DNA of 5,440 bases, taken from the NCBI GenBank assembly GCA_947470165.1, contig CANISN010000132.1, forward strand, positions 1 to 5,440, read 5' to 3'. Within the stretch, counting starts at the first letter, position 1. Each line of letters opens with the position of its first letter. The position numbers and the translations under genes are program-made. This stretch comes from Burkholderiaceae bacterium (GTDB lineage: Bacteria; Pseudomonadota; Gammaproteobacteria; Burkholderiales; Burkholderiaceae). The notes under the pieces are model-generated. The model saw nothing but the letters and a program-made list of their open reading frames with translations. It did not search any database and was not told the DNA's origin. Of this stretch, positions 1 through 5,121 are shown piece by piece.

Positions 1-86
1 CCAAAACCTTCAAAATTCTTAGACTGTGCAAAAACAGCAGTTGTCAGAAATAAGCTAGTAAGAGAAATAAATAGTTTTTTAAGCAT
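1..86 (-). CDS. N-terminal part of an exported, probably outer-membrane protein (runs off left edge)
   Basis: Only the first 28 codons are inside the window. They begin at the ATG on 84-86 and run off the left edge. The residues are a textbook Sec signal peptide: a Lys pair at 3-4, a hydrophobic run (LFISLTSLFLTTAVF) and an AVFA|QS-type signal peptidase I site after about residue 20. The mature protein starts QSKNFEGFG, which recalls small beta-barrel outer-membrane proteins of betaproteobacteria; that assignment is inference from a few residues. An AGGGA ribosome binding site overlaps the stop codon of the upstream reductase gene, and only 10 bases separate the two genes. Co-transcription from the reductase promoter is therefore likely. 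The domain and function cannot be told from this fragment. Confidence 0.75.
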   Translation of the reverse strand, partial: MLKKLFISLTSLFLTTAVFAQSKNFEGF

Positions 87-96
87 AATTTTTTCC

Positions 97-1215
97 CTAG
101 GTTTTGTAATCAAACTTCATTTGCTCAGAAATCAAAATACCCTTACTCGTTAGCTCACAAAGGCCCGCATACATTGCTAGAGGAGTTGGCTCGCTCATTC
201 CCTCTTCAATTATTCTTTGATTATCAAAAGCAAGTTCAAGAGCTGAAAAGTTTCCATAAGTTTTAATTGCTTTAGCCACAATGCGCGGATTACATTGGCC
301 AAGAAGCGTTTTAAATTGATCTTTCATCTTAAGGATTTGTTCGTATGACTTTTGCTGATAGCCCTCAATCTTAGCCCTGCCTGTAGCTTTAGCAATAGCT
401 TCATCAATTTCAAAAAAACTTGAGGAATGCTTTTCTCCCGCTGAAATATGGTATGAGTCGTATTTCAGCTTTGGTTTAGTTAAAAGTAAATACAGAGCAT
501 CTGCACAATAATCTACTGGAACAACATCAATCTTTTGATCTAAGGTGCAAGGAAATGCTTTTAGTAGCAACGCCATTCTAAAAACCCAAAAGATACTTCC
601 AGATGCCTTACATCCTAACTTAGTATGTCCAATAACAATTGACGGTCTAGCTATTATCAAAGGTAAGTTTGGTAACTCTTCTTTTAGGCGTCGCTCAACT
701 TCATATTTGCTATGCGTGTACTCCAAAAAATGTTGGGTTTCAATTCCAGCGTCATATCCCTCGGGAACAGGATTTGGTGAGCTTACTCCGCATGCCATTG
801 CAGTACCAATTTGAATGAATCTCCTCAAACTACACCGATGACTTAGGCCATGGGCCATATTTAATACGCCATCTACATTTGTAGGCCAGATAGCAGCATT
901 ATTCCCAAAAGATGCTAATGCAGCACAGCTGACAATATTTTCAACTGAGTTTAGGCGGGGGTCATCAATCCAACGATTCACGACATTTAAATCGCCGCAC
1001 AGAATCTGCTCTAACCTTAGTTGTAATAACTGCTCAGTTGTGATGCCATGATTTCTGAGTGTATTAACCAATCTCACCATGCCCTCTTCAGGTTTTGATG
1101 AGCGAATTAAGAAAAGCGCGTCACTAGCTTCATTGCTAGCAAGGAGCTTGGCTGCCAAAGCCCCGCCAATAAATCCGCTTGCGCCAGTAATCAGTATTTT
1201 TGGATGGAAAGTCAT
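97..1215 (-). CDS. Extended SDR / fatty-acyl or thioester reductase-like NAD(P)-dependent oxidoreductase
   Basis: This is a complete 372-residue protein with an N-terminal Rossmann fold. The nucleotide-binding motif TGASGFIGG is at residues 10-18 and a GDLN segment at 74-77 resembles the GDL motif of thioester reductases. The catalytic YxxxK is Y166-K170 (YTHSK), with IGTAMACG near 136-143 in the place of the catalytic Ser/Thr strand. ARPSIVIG (189-196) and VPVDYCADA (232-240) are typical of extended SDRs of the NAD_binding_4 / male-sterility type. The family reduces or epimerises acyl, sugar or sterol substrates with NAD(P)H; the substrate here is unknown. The protein is probably cytoplasmic. 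I chose the ATG at 1213-1215 because it lies 5 residues before the Rossmann strand. The reading frame extends upstream to a TTG at 1257, but that TTG is part of a probable -35 box. No clear ribosome binding site is visible, in keeping with a very short leader. The exported-protein gene follows 10 bases downstream. Confidence 0.85.
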   Translation of the reverse strand: MTFHPKILITGASGFIGGALAAKLLASNEASDALFLIRSSKPEEGMVRLVNTLRNHGITTEQLLQLRLEQILCGDLNVVNRWIDDPRLNSVENIVSCAALASFGNNAAIWPTNVDGVLNMAHGLSHRCSLRRFIQIGTAMACGVSSPNPVPEGYDAGIETQHFLEYTHSKYEVERRLKEELPNLPLIIARPSIVIGHTKLGCKASGSIFWVFRMALLLKAFPCTLDQKIDVVPVDYCADALYLLLTKPKLKYDSYHISAGEKHSSSFFEIDEAIAKATGRAKIEGYQQKSYEQILKMKDQFKTLLGQCNPRIVAKAIKTYGNFSALELAFDNQRIIEEGMSEPTPLAMYAGLCELTSKGILISEQMKFDYKT

Positions 1216-1229
1216 TAGTGTGGATGTTG

Positions 1230-1257
1230 AGTATAGTTTGGTGATTTTAGCAGTCAA
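1230..1257 (-). promoter_or_regulatory. Probable sigma70 promoter of the SDR gene
   Basis: On the minus strand a TTGACT -35 box (1257-1252) is followed after 16 bases by a TATACT -10 box (1235-1230); each is one or two bases from consensus. Transcription should start around 1222-1224, only about 7-9 bases before the ATG at 1215. The mRNA leader would then be nearly absent, which explains the missing ribosome binding site. The match is seen in the sequence; its activity is inferred. Confidence 0.6.
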
Positions 1258-1454
1258 TAACGATGTCTTTTTAGATGCCTTTAATGTTGAAGAGATAAAA
1301 AATTCTCTGCTCTACAACCATAACAATCTTATTTCCCAGCTTTAAACATCTGCGGGTGATCCTATGGGATCCGCCTGACCGTCGCGTTGAGTGAGGCTGG
1401 ATTGAGTCAACCCTGCTCAATCGACTAACTTGAAAGCATATTAAAAAAGAAATA
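1258..1454. other. Gene-free stretch with hairpins and a possible coding tail
   Basis: No supportable gene lies here. The stretch 1340-1430 is visibly richer in G and C than its surroundings. It contains two inverted repeats: GCGG-bulge-ATCC pairing with GGATCCGC around 1351-1373, and GATTGAG (1400-1406) pairing with CTCAATC (1416-1422). On the minus strand a short open frame runs from 1416 to a TAA at 1342-1344 and ends in the residues GQADPIGSPADV. It may be the C-terminal tail of a gene cut off near the repeat at 1455, but I do not recognise the protein. There is no U-run that would make either hairpin a clear terminator. Confidence 0.3.
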
Positions 1455-1499
1455 TGACCTGCCCAGCACGATTGGAGCGTGCGATCTACGCCCTAGAAG
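1455..1499 (-). repeat. tRNA-Arg(UCU)-like 3'-half repeat, copy 1 (putative att site)
   Basis: Read on the minus strand, this 45-base unit corresponds to tRNA positions from the anticodon loop (CTTCTAG here) through the variable loop, a perfect GCACG/CGTGC T-stem and a TGGGCAG acceptor strand to a TCA end (CCA in the other copies). It matches copy 2 at 36 of 45 positions and copy 3 at 38 of 45, without gaps. The T-loop (CTCCAAT) is degenerate and the sequence beyond the anticodon loop does not pair with it. It is therefore not a functional tRNA gene but a half-tRNA relic of the kind integrases leave as attachment sites. Confidence 0.75.
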
Positions 1500-1591
1500 A
1501 ATTTTCGAATGCTAAAAAGCATAATAGATTCAATGACTTATAGCGTTAAGATGGCTCTGTGTAATAAATTGTGCAATGCGCTTTAGATACT
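1500..1591. other. Short AT-rich spacer downstream of the BLUF gene
   Basis: This spacer lies between repeat copy 1 and the BLUF stop codon. It contains a weak hairpin (ATGCT, loop of four A, AGCAT, about 1508-1522) that could act in the BLUF 3' untranslated region. I see no gene. Confidence 0.3.
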
Positions 1592-1990
1592 TTACTTTTT
1601 GTCCTTCAAAGCAAGTAAAAGTGGATGACCAGTTGGAAACTCAACATCCTCAATTGCCCCCTTGACCTCAGGCAAGGCATTGGCAATTTCATCTCTACCC
1701 TGAAATACCATTGTCCACTTACTAAAAGTTCGCTCTGAAATAGGCTTTCGATCAATTAGTCGGACATTTTTATGTCTTTGATCTTTTTGAATCCTGTTCC
1801 ATAGCGCATCAATCTGATCTGCTTTGCCTTGAATGACCTGTCCAAAACGATCATTTTCATAAATGAGTACTCCGGTAATTCCAAGGGCCTGATTATTTGA
1901 ATAGGAGTGATACAAAAGACGCATCAATCCTAAAAATGACATTGCCTGAGCGGGTTCGCTGACGTAGGTTAATTCAATTAGCGACGACAT
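1592..1990 (-). CDS. Short single-domain BLUF blue-light photoreceptor
   Basis: This 132-residue protein consists almost entirely of a BLUF domain, the FAD-binding blue-light sensor. The key residues are present: Tyr9 (LIELTYVS), the Asn32-Asn33 pair before GITGVLIY (37-44), and the photoactive Gln51 in RFGQVIQG (48-55). The usual LEG at the end of that motif reads IQG here. The FSKWTMVF segment (about 95-102) supplies the conserved Trp and Met. With no effector domain, it must signal through a partner protein, as other short BLUF proteins do. The frame is open upstream to 2071, but those 27 extra residues cover the phasin terminator hairpin and do not resemble BLUF sequence, so the ATG at 1988-1990 is preferred. 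No Shine-Dalgarno sequence precedes it. It lies 101 bases downstream of the phasin on the same strand, so it is fed either by read-through or by its own promoter (a TATTAT sits just before the ATG). Confidence 0.88.
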   Translation of the reverse strand: MSSLIELTYVSEPAQAMSFLGLMRLLYHSYSNNQALGITGVLIYENDRFGQVIQGKADQIDALWNRIQKDQRHKNVRLIDRKPISERTFSKWTMVFQGRDEIANALPEVKGAIEDVEFPTGHPLLLALKDKK

Positions 1991-2035
1991 AAAATAATAG
2001 CGTGAGATTGGGGATTGAGAAATACTTAAAAGAAG

Positions 2036-2062
2036 AACTCTCACCATTACTAGGTGAGAGTT
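2036..2062 (-). terminator. Intrinsic terminator of the phasin gene
   Basis: A perfect 10-bp stem (AACTCTCACC / GGTGAGAGTT) has a 7-base loop (ATTACTA on the plus strand). On the minus strand it is followed by the T-rich run TTCTTCTTTT. It begins 29 bases after the phasin stop codon. It would largely separate phasin transcription from the BLUF gene just downstream, unless read-through is allowed. Confidence 0.75.
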
Positions 2063-2091
2063 TGTTATCAAAATTGAAGGGGCTAATCAAA

Positions 2092-2664
2092 TTAAGCTGC
2101 AATTAACTTGCGTACTTTGGATCCTGGTTTTGATACTGATGAAAATTGGTTTTGGAAAGCACTCATTGCACCATCAACACTATTTTCAAAATTTACACAA
2201 GCTTCTTTTGATGCTAAGTAAGCTTGATCAAACGTTTGTAATGTTGAATCCATCAGATAGTCAAATGTATTTATAAATGCCTCAGAGCCTGCCGGTGCCT
2301 TAGCGGTAACTTCTTTAACCAGTTTTATTAAGTCAGCATTGGACTCATCAATTGCAGACTTGAACATTTCAACAACTTCCTTGTTGCCCTTACGAATTGC
2401 TTTGGTCATCTTGCTTTGGACTGCAGTTACTTCTGCGATAACAACTGGTGCATCTTCAGCCTTAATGATTTCGATAACTTCTTTTGGGTCCTTAATGCTT
2501 AGCATTTTGCTGGCTTTAGCCTGGGCAGCGGCTACTGCATCTTTAGCGGCATCGTACTGAATCTCAGTAATAGTCTTGACATTCTCGATAGCTAATTGTG
2601 CTAATGCTTGGGCAGACTCAGCTACTTTTGCTTGGGTTGCTACTAATTTATCTGCTTGAAACAT
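2092..2664 (-). CDS. Phasin family protein (PHA granule-associated)
   Basis: This 190-residue protein is predicted to be nearly all alpha-helical and amphipathic, and is rich in Ala, Lys and Glu. It has the betaproteobacterial phasin layout: an MFQADKLVATQAK start, a helical Phasin_2-type core over about residues 5-105 that includes a KMLSIKDPKEVIEII segment, and a C-terminal helical part ending KVRKLIAA. Phasins coat polyhydroxyalkanoate granules in the cytoplasm and control their size and number. The ATG at 2662-2664 is chosen over the one 12 bases upstream because GGAG sits 6 bases before it, and the upstream ATG has no ribosome binding site. A perfect-stem terminator follows the stop. No PHA synthase or depolymerase gene is in the window, so this may be a stand-alone or additional phasin copy. 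Confidence 0.88.
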   Translation of the reverse strand: MFQADKLVATQAKVAESAQALAQLAIENVKTITEIQYDAAKDAVAAAQAKASKMLSIKDPKEVIEIIKAEDAPVVIAEVTAVQSKMTKAIRKGNKEVVEMFKSAIDESNADLIKLVKEVTAKAPAGSEAFINTFDYLMDSTLQTFDQAYLASKEACVNFENSVDGAMSAFQNQFSSVSKPGSKVRKLIAA

Positions 2665-2687
2665 ACGGCTCTCCATAAAATGTCGTT

Positions 2688-2714
2688 ATTAAAAGTGCTT
2701 CTAAAATTTTGCAA
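2688..2714 (-). promoter_or_regulatory. Possible phasin promoter
   Basis: On the minus strand TTGCAA (2714-2709) and TTTAAT (2693-2688) resemble -35 and -10 boxes. The spacing is 15 bases, shorter than the ideal 17. Placed about 24 bases before the phasin start, they are reasonably positioned, but the call rests on weak matches alone. Confidence 0.3.
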
Positions 2715-2723
2715 ACCATGATA

Positions 2724-2750
2724 CTAGCTGGGATTTATGAAATTTGCTGG
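2724..2750 (+). repeat. Dispersed repeat, copy 1 (pairs with 5294-5321)
   Basis: Both copies read CTAG-Y-TGG, then a short variable part with GAT or GGA, then TATGAAATTTGC-Y-GG. The core TATGAAATTTGC is identical in the two. The plus-strand reading of each begins MKFAGL, but the frames are only 11 and 17 codons long and have no clear ribosome binding site, so they are not called genes. Confidence 0.4.
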
Positions 2751-2814
2751 CCTAAAAGAAAACCTAGCTTGAATACTTAAAATTGAGGGTTTAGCTTTGG
2801 GAATGCTTCAACTT

Positions 2815-2970
2815 TTAGTAAGTTTTGTATGAAAGGTACTTTAATGACAACACTGCCTGTACTCGATCCCCTTTAGGATCTGACTCGCGCTGAATATTCA
2901 TTGAGAAATCAATTGCACTCATGATGCCATCACCAAATTGCTCATAAATAAGCTTTTGGAAGGATTGAGT
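2815..2970 (-). pseudogene. cynS: C-terminal remnant of cyanase (cyanate hydratase)
   Basis: A 51-codon minus-strand frame encodes the end of a cyanase. The stretch LIYEQFGDGIMSAIDF aligns with the family's conserved (L/V)HEKFGDGI(I/M)SAI(N/D)F, followed by DPKGDR and a KYLSYK ending where the family has GKFLPYK or GKYLPTK. Cyanase converts cyanate and bicarbonate to ammonia and carbon dioxide and is normally about 150 residues. Here only the last third is left. Of the catalytic residues, the Ser of GI(I/M)SAI (Ser122 in E. coli) remains, while the Arg96 and Glu99 region and the N-terminal helical domain are gone. A TAA stop lies at 2971-2973, and tRNA-like repeat copy 2 begins 28 bases further on. 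The Gly-to-Leu and Pro-to-Ser changes in the last motif suggest drift after inactivation. This is recognised from memory of the family, not by a search. Confidence 0.82.
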
Positions 2971-2998
2971 TTAAAGACGGAGCCGAACAGTGAAGATT

Positions 2999-3043
2999 TG
3001 GCCTGCCCAGCACGATTCAAGCGTGCGACCTTGAGCCAAGAAG
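2999..3043 (-). repeat. tRNA-Arg(UCU)-like 3'-half repeat, copy 2 (putative att site)
   Basis: The 45-base half-tRNA layout is the same as in copies 1 and 3: on the minus strand an anticodon-loop start (CTTCTTG), a perfect GCACG/CGTGC T-stem, a TGGGCAG acceptor strand, and discriminator G followed by CCA. It matches copy 1 at 36 of 45 positions and copy 3 at 34 of 45. The anticodon 3'-stem region has diverged most. It borders the truncated cyanase on its left and the HiPIP cassette on its right. Confidence 0.75.
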
Positions 3044-3175
3044 AATTCGTAAGTTTTTTGATGTAGTTCATCAACAAAAGAGGTTTAGCTGAGTACGTGA
3101 GCTATTTTGAGATTAAAGAATCAACCGACTTACCTATGCTGATTTAAATTTTCTCACTACCCTACTGTATTTTTT

Positions 3176-3484
3176 TTATCCTTTTTTAACCCAGGCACTG
3201 CACCACCCTTTAGCTGAAACTGCTTTACCACCAAACGCGAGGCACGGCGCATTGGCATCTTTTGCAGTTCCCTGAAACAAAGTACAAGCAGAACAATTTT
3301 GGCCTGATGCATATTGAGGAAATTTATTAGTATCAATTTTCTTAACATCACTGACGTAACCTAGTGCGATTGCAGATGGATCAGAATCTACCACTAAGTT
3401 TTGCGCTGGTTTTTGGGCAAGTGCAAAACCGCTCACTAGGGAGCTAGCTGTACCAATAATAAAACTTCGACGTTTATTCAACAT
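3176..3484 (-). CDS. High-potential iron-sulfur protein (HiPIP)
   Basis: This 102-residue protein has an N-terminal twin-arginine signal (KRRSFIIGTASS, hydrophobic run, ALAQ cleavage site near residue 23), in line with Tat export of a folded [4Fe-4S] protein. The four cluster cysteines are Cys64, Cys67, Cys81 and Cys95, in the HiPIP pattern CxxC-x13-C-x13-C, with the aromatic-rich GWCSAWVKKG ending of the family. HiPIPs are small periplasmic one-electron carriers that feed reaction centres, oxidases or reductases. AGGA stands 6 bases before the ATG at 3482-3484. The catalase-like gene lies 81 bases upstream on the same strand, so a shared transcript is possible, although a promoter candidate also sits in the gap. 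The last cysteines and the stop are intact, so this looks functional. Confidence 0.93.
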   Translation of the reverse strand: MLNKRRSFIIGTASSLVSGFALAQKPAQNLVVDSDPSAIALGYVSDVKKIDTNKFPQYASGQNCSACTLFQGTAKDANAPCLAFGGKAVSAKGWCSAWVKKG

Positions 3485-3507
3485 AAGAGTCCTTTGTAAT
3501 TTAATTA

Positions 3508-3536
3508 AATCTAGCGTTGCTACTTATCTATTGCAA
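3508..3536 (-). promoter_or_regulatory. Possible promoter of the HiPIP gene
   Basis: On the minus strand TTGCAA (3536-3531) and TAGATT (3513-3508) are 17 bases apart and would start transcription about 17 bases before the HiPIP ATG. The match is moderate (four of six bases at each box), so the site is only a candidate. It would allow HiPIP expression independent of the catalase-like gene. Confidence 0.35.
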
Positions 3537-3565
3537 CCAGTAGAGTGACTATAGAAAAGTATTAA

Positions 3566-4573
3566 TTATTGTTTTGCTCCCTCAGATAAACGCCGACCTA
3601 AAGCAACAGCATAAGGCGCCGCACGAGCACTCAACATAGGATCATTCGAAGGCTCAACACCCTTAGGCATTACCATAGGGTTATAGTTGACAGTAAGGCA
3701 TGCGCCCTTGTCATCCTCTGAAACCGAGGTAATCTTTAAAGCTCCCAGATTTATTTTTTTGCGGCCCTCGGGAAGTGGCACTGTAGCATTATCGAGTTGA
3801 TCTCCAGGCTGCGCCAACTCTAAATTGAAGTTAAATGCAACCTTACCCTCTTTAACGCGTTGGCGTAAATCATCAAACAAGAAGCTAGGTCCTTTTTCTT
3901 TTGCTTCTTCATCAGAGAGTCCTTGCGTGCCGTTAACAGGCTCAAACATCCATTTACCAAATTGCTTTACTCCACTGGCATTAGTAAAACCAAAAGCATG
4001 TACACCCCAATAGTTGACACTAGCAAAACTGGCTGGAACTGGTTGTGACGCAAGATACCTTCCCTGCAGCAGTACTTCTGGATTAGCATCATTAAATGCT
4101 TTTACTTTGACCGGATCTGGGGCTTTAGTCGCCGGGTCTGGTTGACGAACTGCCAGCAATGCCATTAGTTGTTGTGGCGTTGCTGAACCAAATATCGGCG
4201 CAGAAATATTACCCATGAGCCATTGCTCGCCATTTGGTAAAGTGAACTGAAGTGACATATTGCGCTGCGATTTTGTATTGTCAGCGGCCTTTGGATTTGC
4301 TCCGCCAACTGAATAACGAGCAACTACTGGGATGCGCTTACCACTGAATACCGATGCACTTGATAGTGCACGACCCTCAAGCGATCCCGTAAATTCTCCA
4401 GTGGCACAAATACCTTTTGCGCCAGAGCGCCGATAGCCATCGAACTTTCCGTTCGTAGCCTCAAACTGATTGACCATTGCAACTGGATTAACCGGTGTTT
4501 GTGATTGTGCAAAAGCACTTACTGAAAAGGCAGTCCCGATTAAAGTGAGCGCCGACAATAACGGAATTTTCAT
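3566..4573 (-). CDS. Periplasmic catalase-like (SrpA-type, catalase family peroxidase) haem protein with altered distal site
   Basis: The 335-residue protein begins with a Sec signal peptide (MKIPLLSALTLIG...AFAQ, cleaved near residue 22), followed by a minimal catalase fold of the small SrpA / catalase-family-peroxidase type. It is far shorter than true catalases of about 480 residues or more. Visible family marks are FEATNGKFDGYRR (37-49), KGICATGEF (53-61), VVARYS (83-88, keeping the pocket Ser), SLQFTLPNGEQ, ASVNYWGVHAF, and the proximal haem ligand motif RxxxY as Arg317-Tyr321. Where relatives carry the distal His in (N)HxKG, this protein has Gly51 (RRSGAKG). At the position of the distal Asn (N-T-P-x-F in relatives) it appears to have Ser124 (NISAPIF). 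Peroxide chemistry may therefore be changed or lost. The ATG at 4571-4573 was chosen because AGGGA precedes it and the signal peptide starts there; the 46 upstream in-frame codons are AT-rich leader. HiPIP follows on the same strand and a lipoprotein gene diverges upstream. Confidence 0.85.
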   Translation of the reverse strand: MKIPLLSALTLIGTAFSVSAFAQSQTPVNPVAMVNQFEATNGKFDGYRRSGAKGICATGEFTGSLEGRALSSASVFSGKRIPVVARYSVGGANPKAADNTKSQRNMSLQFTLPNGEQWLMGNISAPIFGSATPQQLMALLAVRQPDPATKAPDPVKVKAFNDANPEVLLQGRYLASQPVPASFASVNYWGVHAFGFTNASGVKQFGKWMFEPVNGTQGLSDEEAKEKGPSFLFDDLRQRVKEGKVAFNFNLELAQPGDQLDNATVPLPEGRKKINLGALKITSVSEDDKGACLTVNYNPMVMPKGVEPSNDPMLSARAAPYAVALGRRLSEGAKQ

Positions 4574-4863
4574 AAGAGATCCCTTAATGGTGTTGAGTGA
4601 ATATAAGATCATTAAATGCAATATAAAGTTAACATAAAGAAAAAGATTTAATAGATAGAGTTTTTTAAGGACTTGACTATTTCGGTGATTTTTGTGCTCT
4701 AAATGATGCAAAGCACCATTATTGTTTTATCAATACTTACGCTTTTAATATAAGCTAGAACGATAACCGAGGCAATAATTTTTTAGTTGATTATTCTTGG
4801 TATTCTATATGCATATAGATCAGAAATTTAGAGTTGTGAGTAGTGAATCATTGAGGAGCAGCC
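4574..4863. other. Divergent intergenic region between the catalase-like and lipoprotein genes
   Basis: These 290 AT-rich bases separate two divergently transcribed genes, so both sets of promoters should lie here. I found no convincing -35/-10 pair for the catalase-like gene. The most striking element is the palindrome at 4804-4819. A weaker inverted repeat, GTGCT / AGCAC, lies around 4694-4716. The stretch contains no coding sequence I can support. Confidence 0.5.
4804..4819. promoter_or_regulatory. Perfect 16-bp palindrome, possible operator
   Basis: TCTATATGCATATAGA is a perfect inverted repeat with no spacer. It lies 45 bases upstream of the lipoprotein start and about 230 bases upstream of the divergent catalase-like gene. 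Its position, where the lipoprotein promoter should be and just downstream of a TTGATT at 4787-4792, fits a dimeric repressor or activator site. The regulator is unknown, and AT-rich palindromes also arise by chance. Confidence 0.35.
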
Positions 4864-5019
4864 GTGAATAAACTAATCTTCATCACATTTATTTCCTTAG
4901 CCTTATTCGGATGTGGTGATTCAGATAAGCAAACAAAACCAGTGGGTCAATCACCTAGTCAACAAGATAAAAATAAGCCTGAAAGTGCGCCACAAAATTC
5001 TACAAGCCCAGGTTACTAA
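4864..5019 (+). CDS. Small predicted lipoprotein, 51 residues
   Basis: The gene starts at GTG (4864-4866) with an excellent GAGGAG ribosome binding site (4853-4858) five bases upstream, and ends at TAA 5017-5019. The protein has a lipoprotein signal peptide: Lys3, a hydrophobic core (LIFITFISLALF) and the lipobox L-F-G-C, with Cys17 as the lipidated residue. The mature 35 residues are hydrophilic, low in complexity and rich in Gln, Ser, Pro and Lys. They look like a disordered tether with no domain. Gly follows Cys, so there is no classical Asp inner-membrane retention signal at position +2 (Asp is at +3). The protein is probably anchored in the outer membrane facing the periplasm. It diverges from the catalase-like gene and ends about 100 bases before repeat copy 3. 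The function is not recognised; it lacks the GLKGPLY motif of LptM. Confidence 0.78.
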   Translation: MNKLIFITFISLALFGCGDSDKQTKPVGQSPSQQDKNKPESAPQNSTSPGY

Positions 5020-5121
5020 TACCCCTCTGAAATACCTTTTCCTTATTTGGAGGCCTATTCAAAATTCGACCAATATCGAGCCAATCTACCAGCCTAAGCT
5101 TATATGAAGTAAAGTGAAATT

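Noticed and set aside
545..814. Plus-strand 89-codon open frame inside the SDR gene
   Set aside because: It lies entirely antisense to a well-supported Rossmann-fold gene, has no ribosome binding site and shows no protein-like motif.
2339..2560. Plus-strand 73-codon hydrophobic frame inside the phasin gene
   Set aside because: It is antisense to the Ala/Lys-rich phasin; the hydrophobic look follows from reading those codons in reverse complement.
2737..2772. Eleven-codon peptide frame MKFAGLKENLA
   Set aside because: It is too short, lacks a clear ribosome binding site, and the shared start with 5308 is better treated as a DNA repeat.
3052..3080. Hairpin TTGATG / CATCAA as terminator of the HiPIP gene
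   Set aside because: The stem is only six base pairs of mostly A-T, and on the minus strand it is followed by an A-run rather than a T-run.
3157..3351. Minus-strand 64-codon frame overlapping HiPIP
   Set aside because: It is an out-of-frame shadow of the HiPIP gene, whose Tat signal and four cluster cysteines fix the real frame.
4574..4711. N-terminal extension of the catalase-like protein by 46 codons
   Set aside because: The signal peptide and AGGGA ribosome binding site place the start at 4573; the upstream codons are AT-rich leader sequence.
4913..5107. Plus-strand 64-codon frame overlapping the lipoprotein
   Set aside because: It begins inside the lipoprotein gene in another frame, has no ribosome binding site and reads as unstructured Lys/Ile/Asn-rich sequence.
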